The position numbers were made by a program, and so were the translations under genes. DNA of 64,000 nucleotides from Chthonomonas sp035294165 (GTDB lineage Bacteria; Armatimonadota; Chthonomonadetes; Chthonomonadales; Chthonomonadaceae): assembly GCF_035294165.1 (NCBI RefSeq), contig NZ_DATGLN010000075.1, forward strand, positions 34,555 through 98,554, written 5' to 3'. Positions within the stretch are counted from its first letter, which is position 1. The number at the start of each line of letters is the position of its first letter. This document shows, piece after piece, positions 53,592-63,213 of this stretch. The notes below the pieces were generated by a model. That model was not told the origin of the DNA. It made no database searches and saw nothing but the letters and a program-made list of their open reading frames with translations.

Positions 53592-54416
53592 TTAGGAGTT
53601 AGGAGTCGTGCTGTCCAGAGTTACCGTCGGAGTTTCGGTGAGGTAGAAGTTGGCGGTGGTATTGAACTGATAGGGCGTTGGGTCGAAGCCACTTCCGCTA
53701 GCAGGCGGCGTTACGAACGGCCCGAGCGCCTTCACCACATCGTTAATGGTTTGAAACTTGGGGCCGGTGGTAGAAAAGGTGCGTTCAAAGGCGATGTTGT
53801 TTGCTGCATGCCCATTGGCCCCCACAACCGATTCGGGGGTTCCACTAAGCCCTGTAACGGTGGTAAGCCCCAGATCGGCTGCGATAACACGGCCGAGGGT
53901 GCGGTGCTCGCTCTCCACACCAAGAATCTGGCCTGCCAAAACCTTTAGGGCGCTGGTGGAGAGGTCGCGAATGCCGATAAGGTAGGCTGCAATAAAGGCA
54001 TCCTCGAGGGTGATCAGGGTATTAACAACCGTCTGCGCATTCTGCTGGCCGTTAGCGGTTGTGAACATGCCGGTGGGGAAATAGAATGTGAGCGCAAGCG
54101 GCTGCGCACCGGCACCTACAAGCACCTGGTAGTGTATGGCCTCCTGCTCACGGCCGGCCACGAGATAGGCCTGGTCATTCGCATTTCCATTAAGGCCGTT
54201 GGTGTAGATGGCCGATTTGATGATATTGTCGTACATAACGGTAGCTAGCGCTTCGGCCGTGGCCGCCGCGTTGATGATGGTTGCATCTTGATTGGTTGAA
54301 GAAGAGCTGCTTCCTCCACACCCCGAAAGCAAAAGGCCCGCCGTGGCACCCAAACCAAGTGTTCCTACTCCCGCCATAAAGCGGCGTCGAGAAACAGCTT
54401 TTTGAAGCTCGTTCAT
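53592..54416 (-). CDS. Ferritin-like-domain lipoprotein with twin-arginine signal
   Basis: 274 residues. The signal has twin arginines (SRRRFMAGVG) and a lipobox ending LLSGC, followed by Gly/Ser. The mature part is mostly helical, with Glu/His-bearing helices (ALATVMYDN, GREQEAIHYQVLVG, LEDAFIAAYLIG, GVESEHRTLG) as in ferritin-like DUF4439-type proteins. The twin-arginine signal suggests export in folded form with a metal centre. GGAGG lies ~12 bases before the ATG. Confidence 0.8.
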   Translation of the reverse strand: MNELQKAVSRRRFMAGVGTLGLGATAGLLLSGCGGSSSSSTNQDATIINAAATAEALATVMYDNIIKSAIYTNGLNGNANDQAYLVAGREQEAIHYQVLVGAGAQPLALTFYFPTGMFTTANGQQNAQTVVNTLITLEDAFIAAYLIGIRDLSTSALKVLAGQILGVESEHRTLGRVIAADLGLTTVTGLSGTPESVVGANGHAANNIAFERTFSTTGPKFQTINDVVKALGPFVTPPASGSGFDPTPYQFNTTANFYLTETPTVTLDSTTPNS

Positions 54417-54806
54417 AAAACAGTATTTCCTCCCTTAATCTGTTCAGAATATGGTTCGCGCCATGCTCTGAGCTTGTGCAGGAATGGGTTAACCGTGCCG
54501 ATTTTTTCCTGCTACTATCATCTTAACCTATGAAGATTACAGGGAGGTTTCCAGAAGATTTCATGAAGGTTACAATTTTGACCTAACCCAACCGGAAAGG
54601 GTTTGGAGGTTGTTTTCGGGCTTTATTTGCATCCGGCAGAGCCGAGTCCGGGCTGCAAAAGTGCTGTCGTTTCGAGTGGCTTCCCCGAAGAAGGAGAAAT
54701 ATTCAGCCCTTTGGTCGCCATCCTTGCCTAAAAAGCCCATACCTTTTCGATGATATATGGGGTATACCTTTATATGCTAGGTATCATATAAAAGGAGACA
54801 TTCGCG
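54417..54806. other. Intergenic stretch before the PhyH gene
   Basis: About 390 bases, no gene seen. The last 60 bases are AT-rich and contain GGTATACC and an inverted pair TATATG/CATATA (54771-54776 and 54785-54790) just before the ribosome site AAAAGGAG, possibly an operator or promoter element. No consensus -35/-10 pair stands out. Confidence 0.5.
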
Positions 54807-55673
54807 ATGCTCACCCTAACAGTAACTCCCGACGAGAAGCAAACCGGCCAGCTCACCCTAGAGCATCTGCAGGCCGCACGAGAGGCGATTCTGACAGAGG
54901 GGTTTGTTGTGCTGGAAGATGTGGTAGATAAAGCCCATTTGACGATTCTAAGAGAGAAGATGCTAGAGGATTTGCGATGGCTGCAGGCCCGACAGGACGC
55001 CCCCTACAACTGGAATCGGGGAAATATTCAACAAGACCCGCCGCCGTTCCCACCCTATCTTTTTCGGGATGTTTTGGTGAACGATCTCGTTATCGCTGTG
55101 ACAAGGGCAGTGCTCGGCCCGAAGCCGCGCAATGTGTTCTACAGCGGCAACACGGCCTTGCCAAGCCCGTACCGTCAGCCGGTTCATCTTGACATGCCTC
55201 AACTCTATAAGGAGGATGGCAGTGTATCGGCCCCCTATGCGCTTGTCATTAACGTGCCGGTCGTCACCATGAACCCCGAAAACGGCAGCACGGAGATTTG
55301 GCCGGGGACGCATGTTTACGCGGAGGTAGATAACAACTGGCCTAACTTAGAGGTACCGGAGGCGGTGCTTGCACGTCAAAGAGAGATCACTCCTCCGCTG
55401 CAACCCACGGTAGAAGAAGGTTCCGTTTTGATCCGAGATATACGCTTATGGCATGCAGGAATGCCGAATCGAACGCACACACCGCGCCCGATGATCGCCA
55501 TGATCCATGCCGCCTCTTGGTATCACTCTATAGGCAGCAACCTACGTTTTCCAAAGGGCACAGAGGCCTTTTTCGCGCATCCAGAGTTAGTTACCGAAGC
55601 CGCCTTCGTTGAGGAGCCTATAGACTACCTAAATCAGCCTCATGGCTTTGCCTATCAGCCCGATGCGGAATAG
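54807..55673 (+). CDS. Phytanoyl-CoA dioxygenase-family protein
   Basis: 288 residues of the PhyH Fe(II)/2-oxoglutarate oxygenase family. Iron ligands are probably in HLDMPQ (His and Asp) and LWHAGMPNR (His), with the 2-oxoglutarate-binding Arg nearby (PRPMIAM). Family members hydroxylate small molecules. The substrate is not evident. AAAAGGAG precedes the ATG by about 9 bases. The alcohol dehydrogenase follows on the same strand 88 bases on, so a sugar- or natural-product-related pathway is possible. Confidence 0.85.
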   Translation: MLTLTVTPDEKQTGQLTLEHLQAAREAILTEGFVVLEDVVDKAHLTILREKMLEDLRWLQARQDAPYNWNRGNIQQDPPPFPPYLFRDVLVNDLVIAVTRAVLGPKPRNVFYSGNTALPSPYRQPVHLDMPQLYKEDGSVSAPYALVINVPVVTMNPENGSTEIWPGTHVYAEVDNNWPNLEVPEAVLARQREITPPLQPTVEEGSVLIRDIRLWHAGMPNRTHTPRPMIAMIHAASWYHSIGSNLRFPKGTEAFFAHPELVTEAAFVEEPIDYLNQPHGFAYQPDAE

Positions 55674-55761
55674 ACGGCACAGCTCACCTCCTACCCAATT
55701 CCCTTTAATAGGCTTTTCTAGGTATGATCTTGTAACATTTTCAGAGAGCGGATAAGTTGCT

Positions 55762-56829
55762 GTGAAGTTTATGAAAGCGGCGGTTTTGGAAGACATCGGC
55801 CGCCTTGAAGTCCGTGAGGTGCCCATACCGGAGGTCAGCGACGATTCGGCGCTTATGCGGGTTGAGGCGGTTAGCATCTGTGGTTCGGATATGCGCATTC
55901 TTCACCATGGAAACCCACGTGTTAAGCCACCGACCATTATCGGCCATGAGACGGCAGGAGTGATCGTAAAGGTAGGGCGCAACGTAAAACGGGTGAAGGA
56001 GGGCGACCGTGTGGCGCTTGGGGCCGATGTGCCCTGTGGGCAGTGCCGTTGGTGCAAAGCCGGGTTAGGCAACAACTGCTCCATTAACTATGCCGTTGGT
56101 TACCAAATTCCGGGCGCCTTTGCCGAGTACATGCTACTGCCGAAACTGCTTTTGGAGGAGGGGCCGGTGACGCCCTTCTCTGAGCGCCTATCGTTTGAGG
56201 AGGCGGCGCTTGCCGAGCCACTGGCCTGTGCCATTAACGGCTTAGAACTGGTGAATATGAGGCCGGGGAAAAGTGTGGTCATCATCGGGCTAGGGCCTAT
56301 CGGCTGCATGATGATCGATCTCGCACGTCATTTTGGCGCCTCGAAGGTCATCGGAGTTCAGCGCAGCCGGGCGCGGCTGGAGATGGCCAAGTTCTACCAG
56401 GCCGATGTTTATATTGCTGCGGAGGAGGAGGATGTCATCGCTCGTTGCCGAGAGGAGACGGAGGGAGAAGGCCCCGATATTGTTATTACTACCAGCGGTT
56501 CGGTAGAGGCGCACGAACAGGCTGTAGAGATGGTGGCGCATCGGGGCTATGTAAATCTGTTTGGGGGCCTGCCCAAAAGCGCCCGTCCTATGCAGCTCTA
56601 CTCGAATACCATCCACTACAAAGAGTGTTTTCTCACCGGCTCGCACGGCAGTGTGCCGCGCCAGCATGAGAGGGCTGTGCGGTTGCTGGAGGAGGGGGTG
56701 GTGCGCGTGAAACCGCTCATCACGCATCGCTTCCCCCTGGCGCAGATACATGAGGCCTTTGAGGTGATGGAGAGCCGCCGGGGCATGAAGGTTACGCTCT
56801 ATCCGCACGGTCTACCCAAGGGAGATTGA
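55762..56829 (+). CDS. Zinc-dependent alcohol/sorbitol dehydrogenase (MDR family)
   Basis: 355 residues from GTG. ATG 55771 is an equally good start by homology. The catalytic zinc Cys is in VSICGSDMRI, the His in G-H-E-T-A-G, and the structural zinc Cys in PCGQCRWCKAG...NNC. The Rossmann motif is VIIGLGPIGCMMID. The C-terminus resembles L-threonine 3-dehydrogenase and sorbitol dehydrogenase. It overlaps the convergent cyclase gene by 18 bases. Confidence 0.88.
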   Translation: MKFMKAAVLEDIGRLEVREVPIPEVSDDSALMRVEAVSICGSDMRILHHGNPRVKPPTIIGHETAGVIVKVGRNVKRVKEGDRVALGADVPCGQCRWCKAGLGNNCSINYAVGYQIPGAFAEYMLLPKLLLEEGPVTPFSERLSFEEAALAEPLACAINGLELVNMRPGKSVVIIGLGPIGCMMIDLARHFGASKVIGVQRSRARLEMAKFYQADVYIAAEEEDVIARCREETEGEGPDIVITTSGSVEAHEQAVEMVAHRGYVNLFGGLPKSARPMQLYSNTIHYKECFLTGSHGSVPRQHERAVRLLEEGVVRVKPLITHRFPLAQIHEAFEVMESRRGMKVTLYPHGLPKGD

Positions 56830-57492
56830 AGTGTCGTCCGACACCAACAACACAGGGCGACACCAGGCGCCCGAAGCTGCTTTAAGGTGAATGGGCAGCG
56901 CCATGAACAACTGTGGGCTGGGCAAGTTGCAGACCTCCGGTGGCAAGCGCAGCTCCTCCACAATCCAGATGCCGGCCTTCAAAAGGATGGCGTGCACGGC
57001 CTTATCGTTTTCCGCATCCCAACCCCCGATGCCCCAGTGGTCAATGCCTATACCACGCACTTTTTGTGCCACCAGCCATTCCGCCGTGGAGGGCACGATT
57101 TTGGGTGCTTCGTAGAGCCATCGCTGGCTGCGCTCCCGAATATCGCCCCAACCGGTGGCAAGCAATACGATGCTATCGGGCAGCAGGGGATGGGGCAAAG
57201 CGGCGGCCAATTTCGCCTCGGTGATCGGCTCTTTAGGCTGCAGAGGGCGCAGATCGGCGATATAGGCAGGGCCTACAAATCGCTCAAGAGGGATGGCGTC
57301 GATGGAGGCGCCATCGGCAAGGCGATGGAGAGGAGCATCTATGTGGCTACCGGTGTGGGCCGCGAAAGTGAATAGCTCGAGCTGCCAGTCGTCTTGGGGG
57401 TGTTGAAGTTTCATCTCAAAGCGAATAGGCGGATGCGCCGGGCAGTTGGGCCCTCCGTCGGAAATGGGCTGTGAGAGGTCAATAATCTTCAC
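56812..57492 (-). CDS. Cyclase / kynurenine-formamidase-like hydrolase
   Basis: 226 residues of the cyclase superfamily. The metal-binding motif is HTGSHIDAPLH, the family's H-x-G-x-H-x-D signature. Residues D-L-S-Q-P-I-S at the N-terminus are typical. The C-terminal half contains GIDHWGIGG and an ending that fits the family. Members hydrolyse formylkynurenine, isatin or related amides. No tryptophan pathway genes are near. The gene overlaps a small membrane protein gene upstream. Confidence 0.85.
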   Translation of the reverse strand: MKIIDLSQPISDGGPNCPAHPPIRFEMKLQHPQDDWQLELFTFAAHTGSHIDAPLHRLADGASIDAIPLERFVGPAYIADLRPLQPKEPITEAKLAAALPHPLLPDSIVLLATGWGDIRERSQRWLYEAPKIVPSTAEWLVAQKVRGIGIDHWGIGGWDAENDKAVHAILLKAGIWIVEELRLPPEVCNLPSPQLFMALPIHLKAASGAWCRPVLLVSDDTSISLG

Positions 57493-57926
57493 GGTGTTTC
57501 TCCTAAAGAGGTGCTGTTTGGTTGGTTAAGTGGGGCCACCTCGTCCACATAGATGGTACCGTTATGCCCCACCCGATACACGATGCGGGCCGGCCGATTG
57601 AGTTGCAGCTTGTCGAAAGCGATGACCTTACCGGCCTGATAGAGATGGCCGTGAAAGCGCACCACCACCAGAGGCGGCTGCGGGGTACCCAACAGCGAGC
57701 TGCCGGCGGGCACCAGGGTAACCACAACGGCCGTGCCGGTTTGTGGGCGGACACCCTGCAGGTTTTGGCGAGTAAAACCGCGCAATAGGGGGTCGGCAAA
57801 CAGAAAAGAGAGCAGGGTGATGCTGCCGACTATCAGGATTACAGCACGCACAATGCGTTGCTGTTTAGATAGGGACGGTCTGCTTTTCTGAACGGTGACA
57901 GGTCTTTCTCTTCCTAGAGGCAGCAT
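57489..57926 (-). CDS. Small membrane-anchored protein, unknown function
   Basis: About 145 residues. The ATG at 57926 begins a polar head (LGRERPVTVQKS), then a single membrane helix (AVILIVGSITLLSFLFA), and a beta-rich outside domain ending near VAPLNQ. The upstream frame to 58067 adds Cys-rich residues with no signal and is not called. There is no ribosome site. A TAGAAT box lies about 10 bases before the ATG, so the mRNA may be leaderless. The stop overlaps the cyclase start (ATGA). Confidence 0.55.
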   Translation of the reverse strand: MLPLGRERPVTVQKSRPSLSKQQRIVRAVILIVGSITLLSFLFADPLLRGFTRQNLQGVRPQTGTAVVVTLVPAGSSLLGTPQPPLVVVRFHGHLYQAGKVIAFDKLQLNRPARIVYRVGHNGTIYVDEVAPLNQPNSTSLGETP

Positions 57927-58093
57927 AATTAATATTCTACACTGTATCTCTTTCGCGAGCGATGCCCGTGCGTATCGGCTAGAGATGAGAGGAGTTAAAG
58001 GAATTTTAGAGAAACTAACTGTACATCCTACGACGTTCCGATCTGTAAGCTGTATGCAGACACACATAAAACGGATGTTTCATGGGCAGTTAG

Positions 58094-60616
58094 ATGAAGC
58101 GTAATTCTGGCTTTGCTAGGGCGTGGTTCTTATTAGGATGTCTGTTGTTCGCCATCTTAAGGACGGGCGCCGCAGCGCCACCGCCTTTTCTCCACATCGA
58201 GAACAACGCTCTCTACCTTGGAGACCTCCCGTTTCGCAACATAGGCGTTACTATCCCCGACCTCTTTGATCGCTTTTTGAGCGGCCACGAGGCCTCAGCA
58301 GAAAAGGCTCTGGCCGATGCCGAAACGGTGGGGGCACGTTTTGTGCGGTGTGCCGCCATTCCTTCTAGCCAAACTTTATTTTCCCGCTATCGTTCCGACC
58401 CCAAAGGCTATTTCGCCGCTTTCGATGCCATGCAGGCCGCTCTGCAAAAACATCATCTGTTGCTGGTGCCCTCATTGCTATGGGATGGGCAGACCTTAGT
58501 ACGGGCGACCCAAGAGCCAAACGGGGGTCTGCGTGCGCTTTTTACTGCAGGCACACCAGCCTATCAATTGGCAAAGGCCTACATCACGGCTATGGTGTCG
58601 CGCTATGCCAACGACCCCTATATCCTCTTTTGGGAGATCGGCAGCGACCTCGATAGAAAGGCCGATATACTCTCCCCAAACGATCCCGTCGCCTACAGCT
58701 CCGACCTGCTGAGCGCCTTTTTAGGCCAGATGGCTCAACAAATTCATAGGTTAGATAAGCGCCATCTGGTCTGTTCCGGCAACGGAATGCCGCGCCCCGA
58801 CGCCTGGAACCTTTACGAATCGCGCCGGCAAGGCGTCACTCAACCGGCAGGCTCTCCGCAGCCGCTCGATACATTGCCGCAATTTCGCGAGATGATGGCG
58901 CTGCGCAACCCTACCGGCATTGACATCCTCAGTGTGCACCTGGTGCCCCCTGGCGAGGCCACACCTCTCTGGTTAACTCGTGATGACACGCAGGCGCTTA
59001 CCCTGCCGTGGGTGCAGCGCATCGCCCTCGACCTACATCGGCCGCTGTTTGTAGGTGCCTTTGGTCAAGCGGTTCAAAACAAAGGGGTGGAACAGAACGC
59101 TCCTTGGATGCTCAACCTGATGCAGAGGCTGCAAATAACGGATGCACCGCTCGCGGCGGTGCAAAATTGGGAGTCGGACCCACCCACAGACTTTACCCTT
59201 TCGTTGCAAGCCACGCCGAGGCTTGCTGTGGCTTTAAAAACCGCCAACGCCTTTATCGCCGACACGGTGATACGTCATGTGCTGGTGGCTTTGCCGCCAC
59301 AACTGTTTGCCACCGAGACCGCCGTGGCGAACGACCGTCTGCACACGCTTGCCACCCTGCTGCAAACGCTTTCGCTCCCCTTGCTACAGGCGATGCGCCT
59401 ACCGCCTAACGGCAAACAGGGCTCACTAATCAATCGCACCGGCACGAGCCTTCTTCTCCCTTATGAACAAAGCCTTCGTTTTCGCGTGGCCGATCTCGCT
59501 CTGTTAGCTCAAACCGGTTTTCTCTCCTCAAAAGAGCTAGAAGGGTGGATTCGGCTGCTGGCAAGGCTGCAAAACGGCAGCAGTCCGCTTCACTTCCCCG
59601 AGGGCCTCACCGTTCCCGCCTACAGCATACCGGACTGGATCGCCCCCGATGGAACGGCATGTTGGTTTCCCGATGCCAAGGGGGATAACGATCAGGGCAC
59701 GGGGGCCTTTGGGCACTTACCGCCGGCAGATGGCGCCTTTTGGTTTCTGCTGTTGGTGCAAGCAGATATAACCCAGCATGGCGACCCGAACCTCTTGCGG
59801 GTGCGTTTTCGCACGGCACAAGGCTCCCTACCTCTATGGCAGGTCTGTGAGAACGCCTTTAACTCCATAGCGGCCGATGGCGCAACTGGCCTTGTCGCTG
59901 TGGGAGGCACATCGCAGGAAGCGCGTGCCGACTGGGTCTTCGCCGACCGGGTGCAGAAGGCCGGTTTTTGCCTTATGCCATCGCTCTTGCGGCTGCAAGC
60001 GGCTCAGATTCTTTCAACCCTCTTTAGCGCCATTGACGATGCGGTGCGTGCAAGAGACTATCAAAGCCTTGCAGACCGCATTCGGGCCTCGCTTATCTCC
60101 ACCTTCTACGTTCCCTTGGGGCAGGTGAACGGTAAAGATGTGGGACTTTTGCTTTCGGCCACCAAGCAGGGGCGACGGGAGGATATTTGGGCTTCTGCTT
60201 ACGCCCTCGTGTTGCAGGCTCTACCGAGTGACATCGGAAACGCCGTTTCACGACATCTTGACCAACTCTATAGGGCGGGTGGTCTCACTTTGCAGGGCTA
60301 TGTGCGTGCGTTGCCGCCGTCCGGCAGTTACGGAGGCTATTGGGAGGCCTCCACCGATGCGCCGGATACAGGTGAAAACGGCGGGTATTGGGGATTTCCG
60401 GTAGGCTGGCTGGCCGTTGCAATAGCCCAGACCGATCGACCGGCAGCCATACAACTTCTTCAGCAGTATGCCGATTCGCTTGAAAAAGAGTTGTCGGCCG
60501 GGGCGCCGTGGGAATGGCGCAATGGGAAGACCCTCTTTGGTGCGCATTGTCTGCTCTCCGCCGCCTACCCGGCGGAGAGCGTGCTAGAGGCTTTAACAGG
60601 CTTTCTGAGCGAGTAA
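58094..60616 (+). CDS. Secreted glycosidase-like protein (GH5-type barrel plus helical domain)
   Basis: 840 residues with a signal peptide (RAWFLLGCLLFAILRTGAA). The N-terminal half resembles a GH5-like barrel: FVRCAAIPSSQT, LVPSLLWDG, then FWEIGSDLD where clan-A enzymes have an N-E-P acid/base segment. The usual nucleophile Glu strand appears as FVGAFGQ with no Glu, so catalytic competence is doubtful. The second half looks alpha/alpha, with Gly- and Trp-rich loops (SGSYGGYWEAS). No ribosome site precedes the ATG. It is possibly a carbohydrate-binding or atypical glycosidase. Confidence 0.6.
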   Translation: MKRNSGFARAWFLLGCLLFAILRTGAAAPPPFLHIENNALYLGDLPFRNIGVTIPDLFDRFLSGHEASAEKALADAETVGARFVRCAAIPSSQTLFSRYRSDPKGYFAAFDAMQAALQKHHLLLVPSLLWDGQTLVRATQEPNGGLRALFTAGTPAYQLAKAYITAMVSRYANDPYILFWEIGSDLDRKADILSPNDPVAYSSDLLSAFLGQMAQQIHRLDKRHLVCSGNGMPRPDAWNLYESRRQGVTQPAGSPQPLDTLPQFREMMALRNPTGIDILSVHLVPPGEATPLWLTRDDTQALTLPWVQRIALDLHRPLFVGAFGQAVQNKGVEQNAPWMLNLMQRLQITDAPLAAVQNWESDPPTDFTLSLQATPRLAVALKTANAFIADTVIRHVLVALPPQLFATETAVANDRLHTLATLLQTLSLPLLQAMRLPPNGKQGSLINRTGTSLLLPYEQSLRFRVADLALLAQTGFLSSKELEGWIRLLARLQNGSSPLHFPEGLTVPAYSIPDWIAPDGTACWFPDAKGDNDQGTGAFGHLPPADGAFWFLLLVQADITQHGDPNLLRVRFRTAQGSLPLWQVCENAFNSIAADGATGLVAVGGTSQEARADWVFADRVQKAGFCLMPSLLRLQAAQILSTLFSAIDDAVRARDYQSLADRIRASLISTFYVPLGQVNGKDVGLLLSATKQGRREDIWASAYALVLQALPSDIGNAVSRHLDQLYRAGGLTLQGYVRALPPSGSYGGYWEASTDAPDTGENGGYWGFPVGWLAVAIAQTDRPAAIQLLQQYADSLEKELSAGAPWEWRNGKTLFGAHCLLSAAYPAESVLEALTGFLSE

Positions 60617-60732
60617 CTGTACGAGACTGCGGCCGTATTGCCGCCAATCCTCCTCTGCAGATTCGACAGTTTGTATAAAGTAGGTTTGCCTTTCTAGTAA
60701 AAAAGACACAAAGCTGAGCATGAGAAACGGCC

Positions 60733-61716
60733 ATGAGCGTTGTAGAGCGCAAACAATTGGTAGCTTCGGCCCCTAAAAGTAACAGACAGGAAAACTGGAC
60801 GGCTTGGTTCAAGCGTCTCGACGATGCAAGTCGCTTCCTCATAGCCAATGAGGTTCTCAATCTCTTTCCCCTTCATGCCTCTTTTGTTTTGGAGGTAGCG
60901 CTTAGGGATAGAGATGAGCTTGTACGTAGTTGTGCGGTAGATGCCATTGGCGAAGCCGAGATGAAGGCATTTGTGCCCCAGTTGCTGCGCTTGCTGCATA
61001 AAGACCCCAGTGAACTTGTGCGCGCCGGTGCGGCCGAGAGTTTGGGGCTTATCGGTGACCTGCAAGCGGTTCCTCACTTAATACAGGCCTTAGAAGACCG
61101 CGCTGCTGTGGTACGCCTTTGGGCTGCTGGTTCGCTCGGCTACTTCGCCTCTTCCTCAGAAATCCGCTTGGCCTTACACAAGCTTCTGACCAAGGAGCGT
61201 TACGGAAATGGGCGTGTGGCAGCCTACACTTCCTTAGTGCTTCAAGGCGAGGAACGGTATTTTACGCATGTGTTAAGAGGGCTAAGGAGTCATAGCTTTC
61301 ATGCCCGTTGTGCGGCAGCAAACAGCTTGCCTGAAGTCATTCGGCCTTGGAATGCCTCACGATGTTTTGAGGTGCTTGCTCATGCAATAACGAAAGAGCG
61401 CTATCGGGGTGCGAGATGTACGTTTTATAGGACCTTGTGTGATCTCTCCGAGTGTTATGAGGAGGGTTTAGTTTTACTAGAGGCAGCCTACCGCAGGGGC
61501 GATGTGGACGCGGGCTTGTATTTGTGTGAGGCGAAGTGGGAGCGAGGGGATAAGGCGGGTGCGCTAGAGATAGTTCGGGAACTGAAAATGAGTACGGTTG
61601 GGGGTAAGGCAGACTGGATGACAAGCGCTCAAGGGGAGTGGGCTTTGTCGTTGTTGGAGTTGCCCGCGGGGGATGAGTGTAAGGAGGTTTTGAAGGAAGA
61701 ACAAGCCAGAGAATGA
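60733..61716 (+). CDS. HEAT-repeat protein
   Basis: 327 residues of repeated helix pairs (LRDRDELVRSCAVDAIGEAEM, HKDPSELVRAGAAESLGLIG, LEDRAAVVRLWAAGSLGYF; each is a HEAT unit of about 31 residues; only the motif type matters). The first ~50 residues are basic and less regular. Such repeats act as binding scaffolds. It lies directly upstream of Rhs remnants, and a link to them is not shown. Confidence 0.72.
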   Translation: MSVVERKQLVASAPKSNRQENWTAWFKRLDDASRFLIANEVLNLFPLHASFVLEVALRDRDELVRSCAVDAIGEAEMKAFVPQLLRLLHKDPSELVRAGAAESLGLIGDLQAVPHLIQALEDRAAVVRLWAAGSLGYFASSSEIRLALHKLLTKERYGNGRVAAYTSLVLQGEERYFTHVLRGLRSHSFHARCAAANSLPEVIRPWNASRCFEVLAHAITKERYRGARCTFYRTLCDLSECYEEGLVLLEAAYRRGDVDAGLYLCEAKWERGDKAGALEIVRELKMSTVGGKADWMTSAQGEWALSLLELPAGDECKEVLKEEQARE

Positions 61717-61722
61717 GAGGTT

Positions 61723-61953
61723 ACACCTTAATCCCATGAATGCCTTTGGGAACGTGGTAGCCCGAAGAGGCAGCAGCAGTGACCCCTACCGATTTGCCGG
61801 CAGGAGCGGGTATCTAATGGCGGAGATGCTGAGCTAACGTATGTAGGATCGCGGTACTACGATGCCCAGGGTGGCCGTTCCATCACACGAGATACCTACT
61901 TAGACCAGAAGTCTTATCATAGCCCAAGTAATTGGGCTAGGTTGTATCATTAG
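61723..61953 (+). pseudogene. Decayed Rhs C-terminal core, first copy
   Basis: Reading in two frames gives NAFGNVVARRGSSSDPYRFAG, then after a one-base deletion near 61815 GDAELTYVGSRYYDAQGGR and SITRDTYLDQK, which is the conserved end of Rhs/YD-repeat proteins. A short tip follows (YHSPSNWARLYH) and stops at 61953. The repeats upstream are missing, so this is an orphan fragment. Confidence 0.82.
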
Positions 61954-62115
61954 CGGAACTATCCAAACTGGCATAGGGGTGTGGCAGTTTGCGAACGATC
62001 TTGACCGCCTGACTCGACCAAAGCATTAGAGGCACAGAGGAACAGAAAGGGTTTTTTTCTATCTCTGTCCCTCTGGCATAGCTAGGAAACAACTTTCTTC
62101 TCATGGGGGTAGAGT

Positions 62116-62487
62116 ATGCCGAATCCTTTCATTTTTCTATCAGTATTGGAGTTTCTTTTGCTTTTACTATCTCTTGCATCCATATCCTGCATCATCTATC
62201 AATACGTTCGTCATCAACAACCTTACACGTTTTTATCTTTGTTGGGTGATGTGAGCTTTGCTCTTTTTCTGCTGATGATTCCTCTTGATTACCTTCAACA
62301 AACGGGTTGGTTTTCCCAGGAATGGCGCCAGGTTATTGAGCAACTCTACCATATTAGTGAGACACTGTTTTTTCTGTTTGCCCTGCCTTTTAGTGGATAT
62401 ATGCCGTTTGGGCGTAAACGGTTGCAGCAGAGGGTGCAAGCTAAACAAAAAGGAGAGGAAAATCAAGGTACTCAGTCAAATCGGTAA
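62116..62487 (+). CDS. Small membrane protein, putative Rhs-linked immunity protein
   Basis: 123 residues with two or three hydrophobic helices (VLEFLLLLLSLASISCIIY near 12-30, and further at 40-60 and 80-95) and a basic tail. It directly follows a decayed Rhs end, the usual place of an immunity gene. No family is recognised. Function is inferred from position only. Confidence 0.5.
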   Translation: MPNPFIFLSVLEFLLLLLSLASISCIIYQYVRHQQPYTFLSLLGDVSFALFLLMIPLDYLQQTGWFSQEWRQVIEQLYHISETLFFLFALPFSGYMPFGRKRLQQRVQAKQKGEENQGTQSNR

Positions 62488-62584
62488 GACACTCGTTCTG
62501 GAGGTCTTACACAAGGGAGCGAGCCAACCGACGGAAATTCGTATCTCCATTCCCAAATAGCATTGGCTCTGCAGTGGCTGCGGT

Positions 62585-63104
62585 GAATTCAGCTTGCAGG
62601 TTCTAGGGGGTATCGTAATGGCGGGGATGCTAGGTTAATGTTTGTAGGGCACTGTACTAAGATGCCCAGGTTGGCCGTTTCATCACGCGGGATACCTACT
62701 TAGACCAAAAGCCCTACCTCTACTGCGAGCACGAGCCGGTAAATAGGCTAGACCCTAGTGGGCACAGTCCTGGCGCTCCTGGCCCCCACTGTCGCAATAC
62801 CACGGAGGACATTGTACTCGATTTCGACTTCAACCATGATGACTGGAGGCAGATTGCTCGAGGAGTAAGAGCGATAGCGGACATTGAAATGAATATCGGG
62901 AGGCTTCCTGGTAGTGCTGGGTTAGGAGCTTCTTACGACAAGTGGGAAACACCTGTCTGGAGTGACTGGGGTGAAATCGAACCGGGCTTTTACGGTCCTA
63001 AGCCCATTCCCTGGGTGGGTGTTATTGGTTTTACGTTTGGTGGCTTAACAATAGGAGGTGCTATCGCAAAATTTATCGTAGCACCGATTATAGATCGTTT
63101 GTAA
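62585..63104 (+). pseudogene. Decayed Rhs C-terminal core, second copy, with intact tip
   Basis: GYRNGGDARLMFVG, then a frame change, then (after a stop at 62658-62660) DAQVGRFITRDTYLDQKPYL and ...NRLDPSGH, the normal end of Rhs cores. An unbroken tip of about 115 residues follows to 63104, acidic at first and hydrophobic at its end (VGVIGFTFGGLTIGGAIAKF). The core is broken by a stop and a frameshift, but the tip frame is open. It resembles the toxin end of a displaced rhs-CT cassette. Confidence 0.8.
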
Positions 63105-63213
63105 GCTATCAAACACAAAGTAGATAATTGATGTACCACTAGGCTAGGCTACGCTACGCACGCCTGTCTAGCCTAGTGGACTTTCCTTCTTCTGTAGGTG
63201 TAGGAGGTCAAAC

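Noticed and set aside
62285..62560. Second frame overlapping the first immunity-like gene
   Set aside because: It overlaps the better-supported membrane protein frame, lacks a ribosome site and shows no family.
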